From positions 5,106 through 69,105 of the forward strand of contig JAZRTS010000031.1 in NCBI GenBank assembly GCA_045652135.1: a stretch of DNA of 64,000 nt. The letters are read 5' to 3'. The position numbers and the translations under genes are program-made. Of this stretch, positions 49,891 to 59,858 are shown one piece after another. Below the pieces are notes generated by a model that made no database searches, was not told where the DNA came from, and worked only from the letters and a program-made list of their open reading frames with translations. Position 1 is the stretch's first letter. Each line of letters opens with the position of its first letter. Source of the stretch: RGIG7213 sp045652135. GTDB lineage: Bacteria > Bacillota > Clostridia > Oscillospirales > CAG-272.

Positions 49891-51759
49891 ATGAAAAAAA
49901 CGATAGCGGCGATACTTTCTGTTTGCACGGTGCTTTCGCTGTGTGCGTGCGGTGACGAAAGCACAGCGGATACGTTACACACAAACGGCGTGACGGATGA
50001 AATGAATATTACGAACAGCGTACATACGCCATCGACAGACACATCAGATGTATTTGACACGGTCAACGTTGACGATATAATATCGGAATTTCTTACCCAA
50101 GCCGAGAGCGAGGGCATCGCACCCGAGGCAAAGGAAGACGGCGTGCGCTTGCTCGGCGACAAAATAGAATATGACGGCGACGGAATAACCGTTGACAAAC
50201 AGACGGCAACCGTCAACAAAGCAGGTACATACACATTTTCGGGTACGCTCAACGACGGCCAGATAATTGTTGATGTGCCTAAAACCGACAAGGTAACACT
50301 CATATTGAACGGTGTCATGATACACTGCGAGAAAAGTGCGCCCGTGTATATAAAAAGCTGTGATGATGCGGCATTGACGCTTACGGAGGGAACAGTCAAC
50401 ACGCTTTCCGACGGCACTGCGTACGAATATGACACAGCAGAGGAAAATGAGCCTAATGCCGCGCTTTTTTCAAAGGATGACCTTGAGATAAACGGCAAAG
50501 GCACGCTTGTTGTCAAGGCGAATTACAACAACGGAATAACCTCGAAAAATGACCTTGAAATAAAGGATGCGACCGTAAATGTTTCATCAAAGCACGACGG
50601 CATCAGAGGTAAGGATTCCGTTTGTATCAAAAGCGGTACTGTCAACGTGTCATCGGGCGGTGACGGTATAAAATCAAATAATGCCGATGAAGCTGACAGA
50701 GGATATATAGATATCAACGGCGGTGTGCTTAATGTAAGCGCATCGGAAGACGGTATACAGGCAGAAACGGTGCTTACTGTTAACGGCGGTGAGCTGCTCA
50801 TCAAAACAGGAGGCGGTTCAGGTACTTCGTGGTCGGGAAATCCGTACGGAGATGCAAGCGAGGCAAGCGCAAAGGCATTGAAGGCATCGGTCGGTGTGAA
50901 CGTGAACGGCGGCAAAATTTCCATTGACAGCGCAGACGATGCCGTTCACTCAAACAAGGATGTGACGATCGCAGGCGGAAATATCACAGCTTCGTCGGGG
51001 GACGACGGTGTTCACGCAGATGAAACGCTCACTATATCGGGCGGTAAAATGAATATCAAAAAAGCCTATGAGGGGCTTGAGGGTGTCACGATAACGATAA
51101 GCGGCGGCGAAACGTACGTCAAGGCATCCGATGACGGAATAAACGGCGCAGGCGGTAACGATAATTCCGCAAGTGAGGGCGGACGTCCCGGTGCGTGGGG
51201 CGGTATGCATGAATCATCAAATGCAGAAGTCACGGTGTCGGGCGGATATCTTTATATAAATGCCGACGGCGACGGGCTTGATTCAAACGGAAGCTTCACA
51301 ATGACAGACGGTACGGTCATCGTTGACGGCCCGACAAACGGCGGCAACGGCCCGCTTGATTACACATCGTCATTCACCGTTTCGGGCGGTATGCTTATTG
51401 CCGCAGGCTCAGCGGGAATGGCACAGAATGTAAGTTCATCTTCAACACAGTGCGCCGTACTTGTATACGTGTCGGGACAAGGCGGAGATACGTTTACAAT
51501 ATCAAAGGGCGGCGAAAGCATAATATCTCATACACCTGCCAAAAAATTTGAATGTGTGCTCGTTTCATCTCCCAAGCTTGAAAAAGGTGTGGAATATACG
51601 GCTAAAGCAGGAAACGGCACAGCGGTAACGTTCACGCAGTCAAATATTGTAAGCACAGCAGGTTCAGGCGGCGGAATGGGCGGAGGCATGCGCCCGGGCG
51701 GCGGCAACCGACCGCAGATGCCCCCAAGCGGCAATCAGGGCGGCCGTCCGACAATATAA
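49891..51759 (+). CDS. Carbohydrate-binding lipoprotein, Cthe_2159/DUF4353-like
   Basis: 622 residues. Lipobox LSLCAC (Cys near 21), a Thr/Asp-rich linker, then a long right-handed beta-helix made of repeats of the type INGG.L.VSA..DGI, SGG..Y..A..DGI and VNGG, as in the Clostridium thermocellum Cthe_2159 pectin/cellulose-binding family. A Gly/Pro/Met-rich tail (GGGMGGGMRPGGGNRPQ) ends it. A lipid-anchored surface binder of acidic polysaccharide, with Asp-rich loops likely to hold calcium. Terminator at 51781. Confidence 0.88.
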   Translation: MKKTIAAILSVCTVLSLCACGDESTADTLHTNGVTDEMNITNSVHTPSTDTSDVFDTVNVDDIISEFLTQAESEGIAPEAKEDGVRLLGDKIEYDGDGITVDKQTATVNKAGTYTFSGTLNDGQIIVDVPKTDKVTLILNGVMIHCEKSAPVYIKSCDDAALTLTEGTVNTLSDGTAYEYDTAEENEPNAALFSKDDLEINGKGTLVVKANYNNGITSKNDLEIKDATVNVSSKHDGIRGKDSVCIKSGTVNVSSGGDGIKSNNADEADRGYIDINGGVLNVSASEDGIQAETVLTVNGGELLIKTGGGSGTSWSGNPYGDASEASAKALKASVGVNVNGGKISIDSADDAVHSNKDVTIAGGNITASSGDDGVHADETLTISGGKMNIKKAYEGLEGVTITISGGETYVKASDDGINGAGGNDNSASEGGRPGAWGGMHESSNAEVTVSGGYLYINADGDGLDSNGSFTMTDGTVIVDGPTNGGNGPLDYTSSFTVSGGMLIAAGSAGMAQNVSSSSTQCAVLVYVSGQGGDTFTISKGGESIISHTPAKKFECVLVSSPKLEKGVEYTAKAGNGTAVTFTQSNIVSTAGSGGGMGGGMRPGGGNRPQMPPSGNQGGRPTI

Positions 51760-51780
51760 AGTAAACACGGAGCAAACAAA

Positions 51781-51808
51781 AAAACGGTAGGAATTCCTAC
51801 CGTTTTTT
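51781..51808. terminator. Bidirectional terminator
   Basis: AAAACGGTAGGAATTCCTAC onward: an 11-12-bp perfect palindrome with an A run before and TTTTTT after, between convergent genes ending at 51759 and 51829. Confidence 0.9.
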
Positions 51809-51828
51809 ATAATACCGTGCATTATACT

Positions 51829-52773
51829 TCATTTACGGTGCAACAGCTTCATTAATATCGGCTTGACCGTACATTTCACGTTATATATCCACATCTTGTA
51901 TTTTTTGCGCATCCTGCCGAGGAAAAGTGAAAACCGATAAGGCTTAAAAAATGCTCTGAGTGAATTTTTCAACGATTTTCCGTTACAAAGAAGATCAAGG
52001 TTGTATTCTTCGGATAAATACATCTGCTCCTTCGTGCTTAACGTTCCGAAATGAACCAACATTACGCTGTACTTAAACTGTCCGTTTTTCACCTTCGCTT
52101 TTCCGTTAAGTATATCCGCATGCAATTTTTTTCCGTCTACAGGGTAAAAAGAGAAAATCGTATATTTACCGTTTAAAGGATTTACTGAACGCACCGGACG
52201 AAGTCCGTAAAGTGCCATACTGAGCGCCATAAGCGGCTCGTCTGCGGGCTTACGGAAGTATTTGAATTTGTATTCGTAATAGTGATCTTTTATCTCACAG
52301 CAAGTGTCGTACACCTTATTCAGTATATCGCTTTTGCGGAAAAACATAATTCCGCCGTGCATATCGATACAGAACTTGACATCTTCGGCATAGCTTCCTA
52401 TATTACAAAGCTTAAAAAACCCGTCATCGGATTCCTTCGGAAGCACGATACCGAAGCACGACACATCGTCTGCACCGTCAAACATATCGAAAAATACGTT
52501 AAGATCGCCGTACGCAAGACAGTCCGCATCGATAAATATCGTTTCGTCATACGGAACGATCTTGAGCAGCGACAGTTTATCAATATAGGAACGCGTTGCG
52601 TTTTCCAGAATGACAACGTCGTCAAACGCTTCCGTAAAAGAATTCTCTTTGTCGCATACAATGGCAAAGGGAAGTGGATCGGATGAAAAGTATCTGTAAG
52701 ATCTGAGCAGATTGTACGCGATCTTATAGTATTGCTCATCACCCGTCGCTATCGTAACAAAACCTCGTTTCAT
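51829..52773 (-). CDS. Glycosyltransferase, GT-A fold (GT8-like)
   Basis: 314 residues: GFVTIATGDEQYYKIAYNLL start, LSLLKIVPYDETIFIDADCL with the DxD (Asp-Ala-Asp) metal/nucleotide-sugar motif near 83-85, and MHGGIMFFRKSD, all as in GT8-like or similar GT-A enzymes. C-terminal 60 residues are basic and amphipathic (FFKPYRFSLFLGRMRKKYKM), suggesting membrane association. Start at ATG 52773 (MKRGFV); no good Shine-Dalgarno, so the start is less certain. Likely adds a sugar to a cell-surface glycan. Follows the dipeptidase by 74 bp. Confidence 0.8.
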   Translation of the reverse strand: MKRGFVTIATGDEQYYKIAYNLLRSYRYFSSDPLPFAIVCDKENSFTEAFDDVVILENATRSYIDKLSLLKIVPYDETIFIDADCLAYGDLNVFFDMFDGADDVSCFGIVLPKESDDGFFKLCNIGSYAEDVKFCIDMHGGIMFFRKSDILNKVYDTCCEIKDHYYEYKFKYFRKPADEPLMALSMALYGLRPVRSVNPLNGKYTIFSFYPVDGKKLHADILNGKAKVKNGQFKYSVMLVHFGTLSTKEQMYLSEEYNLDLLCNGKSLKNSLRAFFKPYRFSLFLGRMRKKYKMWIYNVKCTVKPILMKLLHRK

Positions 52774-52847
52774 TATAAAGAGCAAAAAGTATTCTCTTTT
52801 TCAAGAGCTACTGCATTTTCCTTTCTGTATTTTCCTCAGAATATCGG

Positions 52848-53831
52848 CTACAGGATCTCTCTGTATACTCTCAGAACGTTCTTGTAGAATATTTTCTCTA
52901 TAAGATCGTCCGAGAATCCCTGACGTTTCATTTCGTCAACAAACAGGGGCATATACGAAGCATTTGCCATTGCAAGGCCTTGACTTGAAATACCGTCATA
53001 GTCCGAGCCGAAGCCCACGGAATCCTCACCGCCCTTGTTCACGAGGTGCTTGATGTGGTTTACTGCAAGCTCAAAGGATACACCGTATTCTTCACGTGTC
53101 AAGTCCTTCATAAACTCACAGCAGAAGTTGACACCCGCAACACAGCCACGTTCGCCCATTTTCTTTATCATATCGTCGGATATGTTACGCGTATGGTCAA
53201 AAATGCTTCTTGCGTTCGTATGGCTGTCAACAAACGGCTTTTTGGAATGTTCCAAAATATCGTAAAGACCTTTATCGGAGATGTGCGCCGTATCAACGAT
53301 GATGCCGAGATTTTCCATTTCCTCAACGAATTCAAAACCGAGAGGAGTAAGACCGTTTGCCGTTTCCTTGATATCAACACCTTTTTCGATGTCGATACCG
53401 TTGGGGGTTGTAAGCGAATTGTTATAATTCCAGCAAAGGTTCATCATTCGGACACCGCGCTCGTAAAAATGGCGCAGATTCTCTGTTTTACCCTCGCAGG
53501 CTTCGCCTTCCTCGACGGTAAGCAGGGCTGATAACAGCCCTGCTTTTGCGTTTTTCTCAATATCCTCGAATTTATAAACAGGTGCGATATAAGCTTTATT
53601 AAGCTCCAGCTGTTCATAATAGAGGTCGATGAGCGCGTTTGCGTAATTAAACGGCTCTTTTCTCGTTGCGAGATTCACAAATGCCGCAAAGTTCTGCACA
53701 AGGCAGTCGCCCTTTTGCAGTTTTTTTATGTCTATGTGAAGCTCATTTTCGTAAAGTGAATACTGTTGCCCTCTTTCCTTGCGGTAATACATTTCGGCAA
53801 CCGTATCACAGTGCATATCGATATATTTCAT
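52848..53831 (-). CDS. Membrane-type dipeptidase, peptidase family M19
   Basis: 327 residues, complete renal dipeptidase-like zinc enzyme. Metal ligands are visible: DMHCDT at 5-10 (HxD), the Glu of TVEEGEACEG, the His of DTAHIS and of VDSHTNAR, and the final Asp in GFGSDYDG. ISDDMIKKMGERGCVAGVNF is the usual M19 block. It hydrolyses dipeptides, including D-amino acid ones, in the cytosol. Its ATG overlaps the stop of the GH99-like gene by one base (TAATG), so it is translated from the same message. Confidence 0.93.
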   Translation of the reverse strand: MKYIDMHCDTVAEMYYRKERGQQYSLYENELHIDIKKLQKGDCLVQNFAAFVNLATRKEPFNYANALIDLYYEQLELNKAYIAPVYKFEDIEKNAKAGLLSALLTVEEGEACEGKTENLRHFYERGVRMMNLCWNYNNSLTTPNGIDIEKGVDIKETANGLTPLGFEFVEEMENLGIIVDTAHISDKGLYDILEHSKKPFVDSHTNARSIFDHTRNISDDMIKKMGERGCVAGVNFCCEFMKDLTREEYGVSFELAVNHIKHLVNKGGEDSVGFGSDYDGISSQGLAMANASYMPLFVDEMKRQGFSDDLIEKIFYKNVLRVYREIL

Positions 53832-56800
53832 TACATCAAAGACCTGTAAAGCGTTGAAAGTGTAGTTGTGTCTGTGATCTCTTTGTCTGCGATAACGATA
53901 AGACCGTCAACCGTTATTGTGATGACCTTGCCCTGTGCGGCAACGGCATCGTTTACGGCAACGTATGTAACGCCGCAAACCTTACCTGCATCTGTGAGTG
54001 AATCGGAGGAAAGTCCGAGTGTTGTTTCCGCAAATACTCTGGGCAGGTAAACAGTACCCTTTTCACCGAGCGCTACAGCCTTTGTGGAGTCTCCGCAAAG
54101 CATTACCTGCTGACCGCTGACATATGCGTTGTAGGAGCCTGCCTTGAGAACTACCATATTACTTTCGAGGCAAGCGGGAGCTGCCATTGTTGAGCCGTTT
54201 GTTGTGTATCTGTAGTTGAATCTGCCGTTGGGAGCAGCATCGCCGAGGTCGAGGAACTGCATAATTTCCTTACCGTCTGCAACAGAATTGTCAGCCCACT
54301 TGAAGTCAAACGTGTCGCCGAGTGCAACCGTGCTCTTTGCAACCTTGATAACGATAGTATTGCCCGTTACCTTGAATTCAGCCTCACCTGCGGAGGAAAG
54401 ACTCCATTCTGCGTTCTTTTCTGTTGTTGCGAACTTTTCAACGGAAGCCTTGTCGCCGTTCTGTGAACGGTTGATTATGTAGTCATAACCGTACCAGCCT
54501 GTCTTGGCATCGCAGTCAACGTCGATAAAGAGGTTCATCCAGTTTGTTCCCTCTGCCGCTGTGATGTCAGAAGCACATTCAGCGTAGAAGTATACGTTAT
54601 CAGCATCTGCCGATACCTTGGAAACAACAAAGTCGTTTCTGCCTGTTTCGTTTACATATTTTGCGTTTGATACGTAAGCAACCTCGTTACGGTGAGTGAT
54701 GTCGCCCTGATAATCGCGGAATTCAGGACCTACAGCGTACCACTGCGTGCTGTCGCCTGCAAGGTCAATAGTCTTCTGACCGAATGCGGACGGAATTGCT
54801 CTTGTACCCTTGTAATTTCTGATGTTGAGCGCTGTCTGGTAGTAGTAGTTATCCTTGTAAAGTCCCTTGACGGGTTCTACGTCACGTGAGAATTCGGGGT
54901 TGAATGCGTCAACGTAGTAGTTTTTCTTGAGCGGATCGCCTGAATCTACCTTGTATGTGTTGGCAACCGTCATACCGTCGTGGTTTGTAAGGGAGTTGGA
55001 TTCCCATCTTCCTGCCCACCATTCGTTCCAGCCGACGATCATAATAATACCGGGATTCTGTTCGATAGCGTTGTTGAAGTGTTCCTGATAAGCGATACCC
55101 TTACCGGATGTACCGTCGTTAACGAGTGAGAATGAATAATCAGTTGAATCGGGCTGTTTACCGTTCGAGAAGCTTCTGCCCGCTGTTGCGCCGCAAGTGC
55201 CGTTTGCCCAGAAACCGGACATTACGATCATCTGCTCAAGCTCACCCTCGGGTGAAAGACCGGGCTTCTGGAATACGTCGCCCCAAGGCCAGCAGCCGTT
55301 ACCGCGTGTTTCGCTGTACCATGACTGTGTGGAGTCTGCCCAGCTTCTGCGGAACGTGAAGAAATTGTTCATTTCTTCGGATTCGAGAACGTCGTTCTGT
55401 GCAAGTACCAAGGGCTTTCCGTCGTAGAAATACCAAAGATCCTTGAATCTGTCTACGGAGTAGAGCATTGACCAAAGCTGGGGTATAGTAAGAGCTGCAT
55501 TTGATGCGCCTACAAAGCTGTCGCCGCAGTGGAATACGATCTGAGGTGTGTTGTATCCTTCTTCGCGCATATCAGCCATTGTGTTGAGTATGAGAAGGAG
55601 TGACTCCTCGTAAACGATACCGTTCGTGTAGTCGAAGAACAAAAAGTCAACGCCTGCATCGTTAAGCATATACATATGCTTTCTTATTACCCAGGCATCG
55701 TTGGAATGATAGTAGCCGAAGTAAGGCTCAGCCCAGTAGTGCGCAAAGCCCTGCGAGCCTTGCTTCATAACACTTTCAAGACCTGCAACGCCGCCTTCGT
55801 AGTAAGCCTTGCTGTGGTCATAAAGCGTTCTGCCCGAACCCTGATGCCACATGAAGTAGAAGATACCAACGTCGTTGCCGTTTACAGCCTTTTCACCGGG
55901 AACGATAACTCTGCCCTCGTCATCTGTTGCTACCCAAGTGTCGGAGAATACATCCTTTGTAAAGAGGTAGTCGGGAGATGTGTCTGTCTTGTATATCGTG
56001 GATGAACCTGTGATTGTGAAGTTCCTTACGTATACCTTATCATTTTTGTCAGGATAGTGACACCAGAAGGAAGCCTGACCGCTTTTGGGAACCTCGCAGT
56101 TGTTCGTGAATGCAGGTGTTGTTTTATTACCTTCATAAAATTCTACCGTTGCATTCTCAGGGGTGCCCTTGATGACAACGCGTGCCAGGAGCACTTCCTT
56201 ATCGTTATCATCATCGGCAAAGAATGATATTTCATTCTTTACGGGATCGTCAACTACACGGAAGTGGCGAAGCTCCTCGAAGCTGACGGGGGAGGAAACG
56301 TACTGGTTACCGGGAGCGTTGGGCCATGTACCTACACGCATACCGATGTTGTTCTGCTTGATAACAAACCATACACCCTCATTTACAGTCGGGTCATAGC
56401 CTGTGTTACGAAGACCGAAATAAAGAGCGTCCCAGCCTGTACCGGGCATTGTACACTGGAGCTGGCCTTCATAAATGGATGTTGATGTTTCGCCGAAAGA
56501 TTTTATAACTCTGAACTGCGAAACGGTTTCCTTGAGGAACTGTGCGGAGGAGCTGTTATTTCTGCCCACTTTTATATTCATAGGCTGTGAGAAAACACCT
56601 GCGGCAACACTGTCCATATTAAAAGTGTATTTTTCGCTTACAGTTTCGGTCTTTTCCGTGTACTGTGTCTGTGTGAGCTTGAGCTCACCTAAATTGGGAT
56701 CATCCGTCACGCCGTTGGGCGCTGTGCCGACATCACCGGGGTTAGTATCGGTGTTCGTCGTTCCGTCACCCTTGTCACAGCCGACGCTGAATATCATCAG

Positions 56801-56845
56801 CGCCGCTATGAGGACGGACAATGATCTGCATAAAAACTTTTTCAT
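53831..56845 (-). CDS. GH99/WbsX-like glycosyl hydrolase lipoprotein (paralogue 1)
   Basis: 1004 residues. Lipobox FSVGC (Cys near 23), a concanavalin-like domain (about 90-280), a GH71/GH99/WbsX-like barrel (about 290-690; FGYYHSNDAWVIRKHMYM, DYTNGIVYEESL, and the late GWNEWWAGRWE), a CBM9-like domain (about 720-900; FYAECASDITAAEG, DVDCDAKTGWYGY) and a C-terminal copper-amine-oxidase-N-like domain (LPRVFAETTLGLSSDSL). ATG 56845 chosen because AAGGA lies 9 nt upstream and the signal peptide then starts MKKFLCRS. An anchored surface enzyme on a mannan-like or similar glycan. Same operon as paralogue 2 and the dipeptidase. Confidence 0.8.
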   Translation of the reverse strand: MKKFLCRSLSVLIAALMIFSVGCDKGDGTTNTDTNPGDVGTAPNGVTDDPNLGELKLTQTQYTEKTETVSEKYTFNMDSVAAGVFSQPMNIKVGRNNSSSAQFLKETVSQFRVIKSFGETSTSIYEGQLQCTMPGTGWDALYFGLRNTGYDPTVNEGVWFVIKQNNIGMRVGTWPNAPGNQYVSSPVSFEELRHFRVVDDPVKNEISFFADDDNDKEVLLARVVIKGTPENATVEFYEGNKTTPAFTNNCEVPKSGQASFWCHYPDKNDKVYVRNFTITGSSTIYKTDTSPDYLFTKDVFSDTWVATDDEGRVIVPGEKAVNGNDVGIFYFMWHQGSGRTLYDHSKAYYEGGVAGLESVMKQGSQGFAHYWAEPYFGYYHSNDAWVIRKHMYMLNDAGVDFLFFDYTNGIVYEESLLLILNTMADMREEGYNTPQIVFHCGDSFVGASNAALTIPQLWSMLYSVDRFKDLWYFYDGKPLVLAQNDVLESEEMNNFFTFRRSWADSTQSWYSETRGNGCWPWGDVFQKPGLSPEGELEQMIVMSGFWANGTCGATAGRSFSNGKQPDSTDYSFSLVNDGTSGKGIAYQEHFNNAIEQNPGIIMIVGWNEWWAGRWESNSLTNHDGMTVANTYKVDSGDPLKKNYYVDAFNPEFSRDVEPVKGLYKDNYYYQTALNIRNYKGTRAIPSAFGQKTIDLAGDSTQWYAVGPEFRDYQGDITHRNEVAYVSNAKYVNETGRNDFVVSKVSADADNVYFYAECASDITAAEGTNWMNLFIDVDCDAKTGWYGYDYIINRSQNGDKASVEKFATTEKNAEWSLSSAGEAEFKVTGNTIVIKVAKSTVALGDTFDFKWADNSVADGKEIMQFLDLGDAAPNGRFNYRYTTNGSTMAAPACLESNMVVLKAGSYNAYVSGQQVMLCGDSTKAVALGEKGTVYLPRVFAETTLGLSSDSLTDAGKVCGVTYVAVNDAVAAQGKVITITVDGLIVIADKEITDTTTLSTLYRSLM

Positions 56846-56876
56846 AATCATATGTCCTTTCAAATTTTAATTTCTA

Positions 56877-59858
56877 TTACATCAACGACTTATAAAGAAC
56901 GTCGAGTACGCTCATATCTGTAATTTCGCTGTCTGCAATAACGATAAGACCGTTATCGGAAACAGTTATTACCTTACCCGATGCCGTTACCGCATCGTTG
57001 ATCATAACGTATTTAATGCCGTAATGCTCACCGACCTCTGTCAGCTTATCGGCTGCAAGGCCGAGCTTCTCTGATGCAAATGTTTCGGGAACATATATCT
57101 TGCCTTGCTCACCGATTGCTGTTGCCTTCGTGCTTGCGGCGCTTATCATTACCTGCTCACCGCCTACATAGGCATTGTATGAATTAGCCTTGAGAACTGT
57201 CATACCGCTTGTAAGTGCCGCAGGTGTGGGAGCTGTAACGGCTTCTGTCGTGTATCTGTAGTTGAATCTGCCGTTCGGAGCCGCATCGCCAAGGTCAAGG
57301 AACTGCATTATTTCCTTACCGTCGGAGATGGAATTGTCAGCCCACTTGAAGTCGAATGTGTTACCGAGAGCTACAACACTCTTTGCAACCTTGATAACGA
57401 TAGTCTTGCCGTCAAGTTTGAATTCAGCCTCGCCTGCAGATGAAACGCTCCATTCAGCGTTCTTTTCTGTCGTTGCGAACTTTTCAACAGATGCCATATT
57501 ACCGTTCTGCGAACGGTTGATTATGTAATCATAACCGTACCAGCCCGTGGAGGCGTTGCAGTCAACGTCGATAAAGAGGTTCATCCAGTTCGTTCCCTCT
57601 GCCGCCGTGATGTCATTTGCACATTCAGCGTAGAAGTATACGTTGTCAGCGTCTGCCGATACCTTGGAAACAACGAAGTCATTTCTGCCCGTTTCGTTCT
57701 TGTACCATGAATCAACAACGGAACCGTCGCAGTCACGGTGGAGCGTATCGCCCTGATAATCACGGAATTCAGGGCCTACAGAGTACCACTGTACGGCACC
57801 GGCTGTCATATCAACGGTCTTCTGACCGAATGCGGTGGGAACTGCTCTTGTTCCCGTGAACTTTCTTACGTTTGCAACCGTCTGATAGTAGTAGTTGTCC
57901 TTGTAAAGTCCCGTAACAGGCTCAATATCACGTGAGTATTCGGGGCTGAACAGGTCAATGTAGCTGTACTTTTTAACAGGGTCCTTCGAATCAACTCTGT
58001 ATGTACCTGCAATAAGCTGACCGTCATTTTTAAGCTGATCCGTGGAGTGTCTTCCTGCGCCCCATTCGTTCCAGCCGATAAGCATAAGAACTGTCGGGTT
58101 TGTTTCGTGCGCACGGTCGAACTGTTCCTGATATGCAAGGCCCTTGCCTGATGTGCCGTTTGTTGTAAGTTCAAAGGAGAACTCGGAGTTCTTGGGCTGT
58201 CTTCCGTCCGAATAGCTTCTGCCGGGTTCGGAATTTGCCCAATAACCGGACATTACAACCATCTGCTCAAGCTCACCCGTTGTTGAATAACCGGGAGCCT
58301 GCGGAAATGTGTCAGCCCACGGCCAGCAGCCCTTGCCGTTTGTGTCCGTGTACCATTCTCCGTTTGAGTACGCCCAGCTGTCACGGAACGTGAATTTCGC
58401 CTTCAGGTCAGCGGTCATAGTCGCAACCGTTGCATCGTCTGCAAATACGAGGGGCTTGCCCTCCCACATGAACCAGAGGTCTTTATATCTGTCCTTGGAA
58501 TATACGTTTGAAAATATTTCGGGAAGTGTTTTTGCAACGTTATCGGCTAACGTTCCGCAGTGGAATACCACCTTGGGAACCTTACAGCCTTCTTCTCTCA
58601 TTTCAGAGAACGTGTCAAGTACCTTTTCATAGGCTCTCTTGAGCGACATACCGTTTGTTATGTCAAAGAAAATGAAATCGATACCTGCATCATTGAGCAT
58701 ATGTACGTGTTTTCTTATTACCCACTCATCCGTAGTTTCGTAATATCCGAAATACGGCTCTGCCCAGAAGTGCGCATCGTTGTTTGAGATTATGTTTTCA
58801 AGACGCTTTACACCGCCGGCTCCGTTATCGTCGCCATAGTAAAGCTCTGTATGGTTTACGTATTTACCGCTTCCCGTGGAATTGATAAAATAGAACATAC
58901 CGATCTGCTTGTAATCGATAGCCTTGTCTGTGTACTGAAGCGATGTTCTGCCCTCATCGTCCGTTGCCACCCAAGTATCGGAGAAAACATCGGTGATGAA
59001 AAGCGGATCGGCATACGTGCTTCCGAGATATTCCTTCGTTGAACCCGTAACGGTGAAGTCCTCAAGGATGACCGGATGCTCCGAATAGTGGGAGAAAAAT
59101 CCGATATATCCTGTTGCGGGGGGCGCTTCGGAAAGCTTGTTGGCAAGCACGGGAACATCGGGGTTTGAAGGAAGATATGCTCTTAACTTATCTTCGTTGA
59201 TAACAATACGGAATATTTCTGTCTTTTCCCCTGCATCGTTGTCTGCATAAAGCGTGATAACGTTTGCCGCGTGGTCATCCTCTATGTAAAGGGTGCGCTT
59301 CGTGGAAAAGTCAATGGGACTGTCAACAAAATGTCCGCCGCTTGTCTGCCAGTCACCGACACGAAGGCCGAGCTGGTTTCCTCGCAACGCGAGCCATACA
59401 CCGGCAGTGCCCGTCGGGCCGCGTCCGGGGTCAGTAAGTCTTAACCCAATGAACAGTGAGGCGTGAGGCGCCTTATAATCGGGAGTTTTATTCTGCAGTT
59501 TCGTTTTTACAACAGTCTTTTCATCCTCGGTAAACAGCTTGCTTAATTGAAGCAAGGAAAGCTTATCGGGGTTAAGCGTCATTCCGCTTCCTTTTCTGAC
59601 GGGACTGCCTTCGGAGTAAAGAAAGGTTCCGTCTGCGATGGTCTTCGTGTTAAGCTCATACGTGACATTCTTAACGTTGTAGCTCTCACCTGCATCTGTT
59701 CGGGTGAGCGAAAGTGATGCACCCGGCTCGGACACAGAAGGAACATCGGATGATGTTGTATCTGTTTCACCGTTACCGCAGGCAAAAGTACTTCCTGCCA
59801 TAAGAAGCGCCGTGATAAACGACACGGTCTTAAGCAGAGGTTTACTCATTTTTTTCAT
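56877..59858 (-). CDS. GH99/WbsX-like glycosyl hydrolase lipoprotein (paralogue 2)
   Basis: 993 residues, same domain order as the gene downstream. Lipobox STFAC (Cys near 27); GWNEWGAGRH replaces GWNEWWAGRWE. The CBM9-like part (SKVSADADNVYFYAEC, GTNWMNLFIDVDC, TTEKNAEWS) is almost identical to that of paralogue 1, while N-terminal domains have diverged. ATG start with AAGGAG 7 nt upstream. First gene of the pair; possible promoter at 59924-59952. Two anchored enzymes of different specificity with one shared binding module is the likely arrangement. Confidence 0.82.
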   Translation of the reverse strand: MKKMSKPLLKTVSFITALLMAGSTFACGNGETDTTSSDVPSVSEPGASLSLTRTDAGESYNVKNVTYELNTKTIADGTFLYSEGSPVRKGSGMTLNPDKLSLLQLSKLFTEDEKTVVKTKLQNKTPDYKAPHASLFIGLRLTDPGRGPTGTAGVWLALRGNQLGLRVGDWQTSGGHFVDSPIDFSTKRTLYIEDDHAANVITLYADNDAGEKTEIFRIVINEDKLRAYLPSNPDVPVLANKLSEAPPATGYIGFFSHYSEHPVILEDFTVTGSTKEYLGSTYADPLFITDVFSDTWVATDDEGRTSLQYTDKAIDYKQIGMFYFINSTGSGKYVNHTELYYGDDNGAGGVKRLENIISNNDAHFWAEPYFGYYETTDEWVIRKHVHMLNDAGIDFIFFDITNGMSLKRAYEKVLDTFSEMREEGCKVPKVVFHCGTLADNVAKTLPEIFSNVYSKDRYKDLWFMWEGKPLVFADDATVATMTADLKAKFTFRDSWAYSNGEWYTDTNGKGCWPWADTFPQAPGYSTTGELEQMVVMSGYWANSEPGRSYSDGRQPKNSEFSFELTTNGTSGKGLAYQEQFDRAHETNPTVLMLIGWNEWGAGRHSTDQLKNDGQLIAGTYRVDSKDPVKKYSYIDLFSPEYSRDIEPVTGLYKDNYYYQTVANVRKFTGTRAVPTAFGQKTVDMTAGAVQWYSVGPEFRDYQGDTLHRDCDGSVVDSWYKNETGRNDFVVSKVSADADNVYFYAECANDITAAEGTNWMNLFIDVDCNASTGWYGYDYIINRSQNGNMASVEKFATTEKNAEWSVSSAGEAEFKLDGKTIVIKVAKSVVALGNTFDFKWADNSISDGKEIMQFLDLGDAAPNGRFNYRYTTEAVTAPTPAALTSGMTVLKANSYNAYVGGEQVMISAASTKATAIGEQGKIYVPETFASEKLGLAADKLTEVGEHYGIKYVMINDAVTASGKVITVSDNGLIVIADSEITDMSVLDVLYKSLM

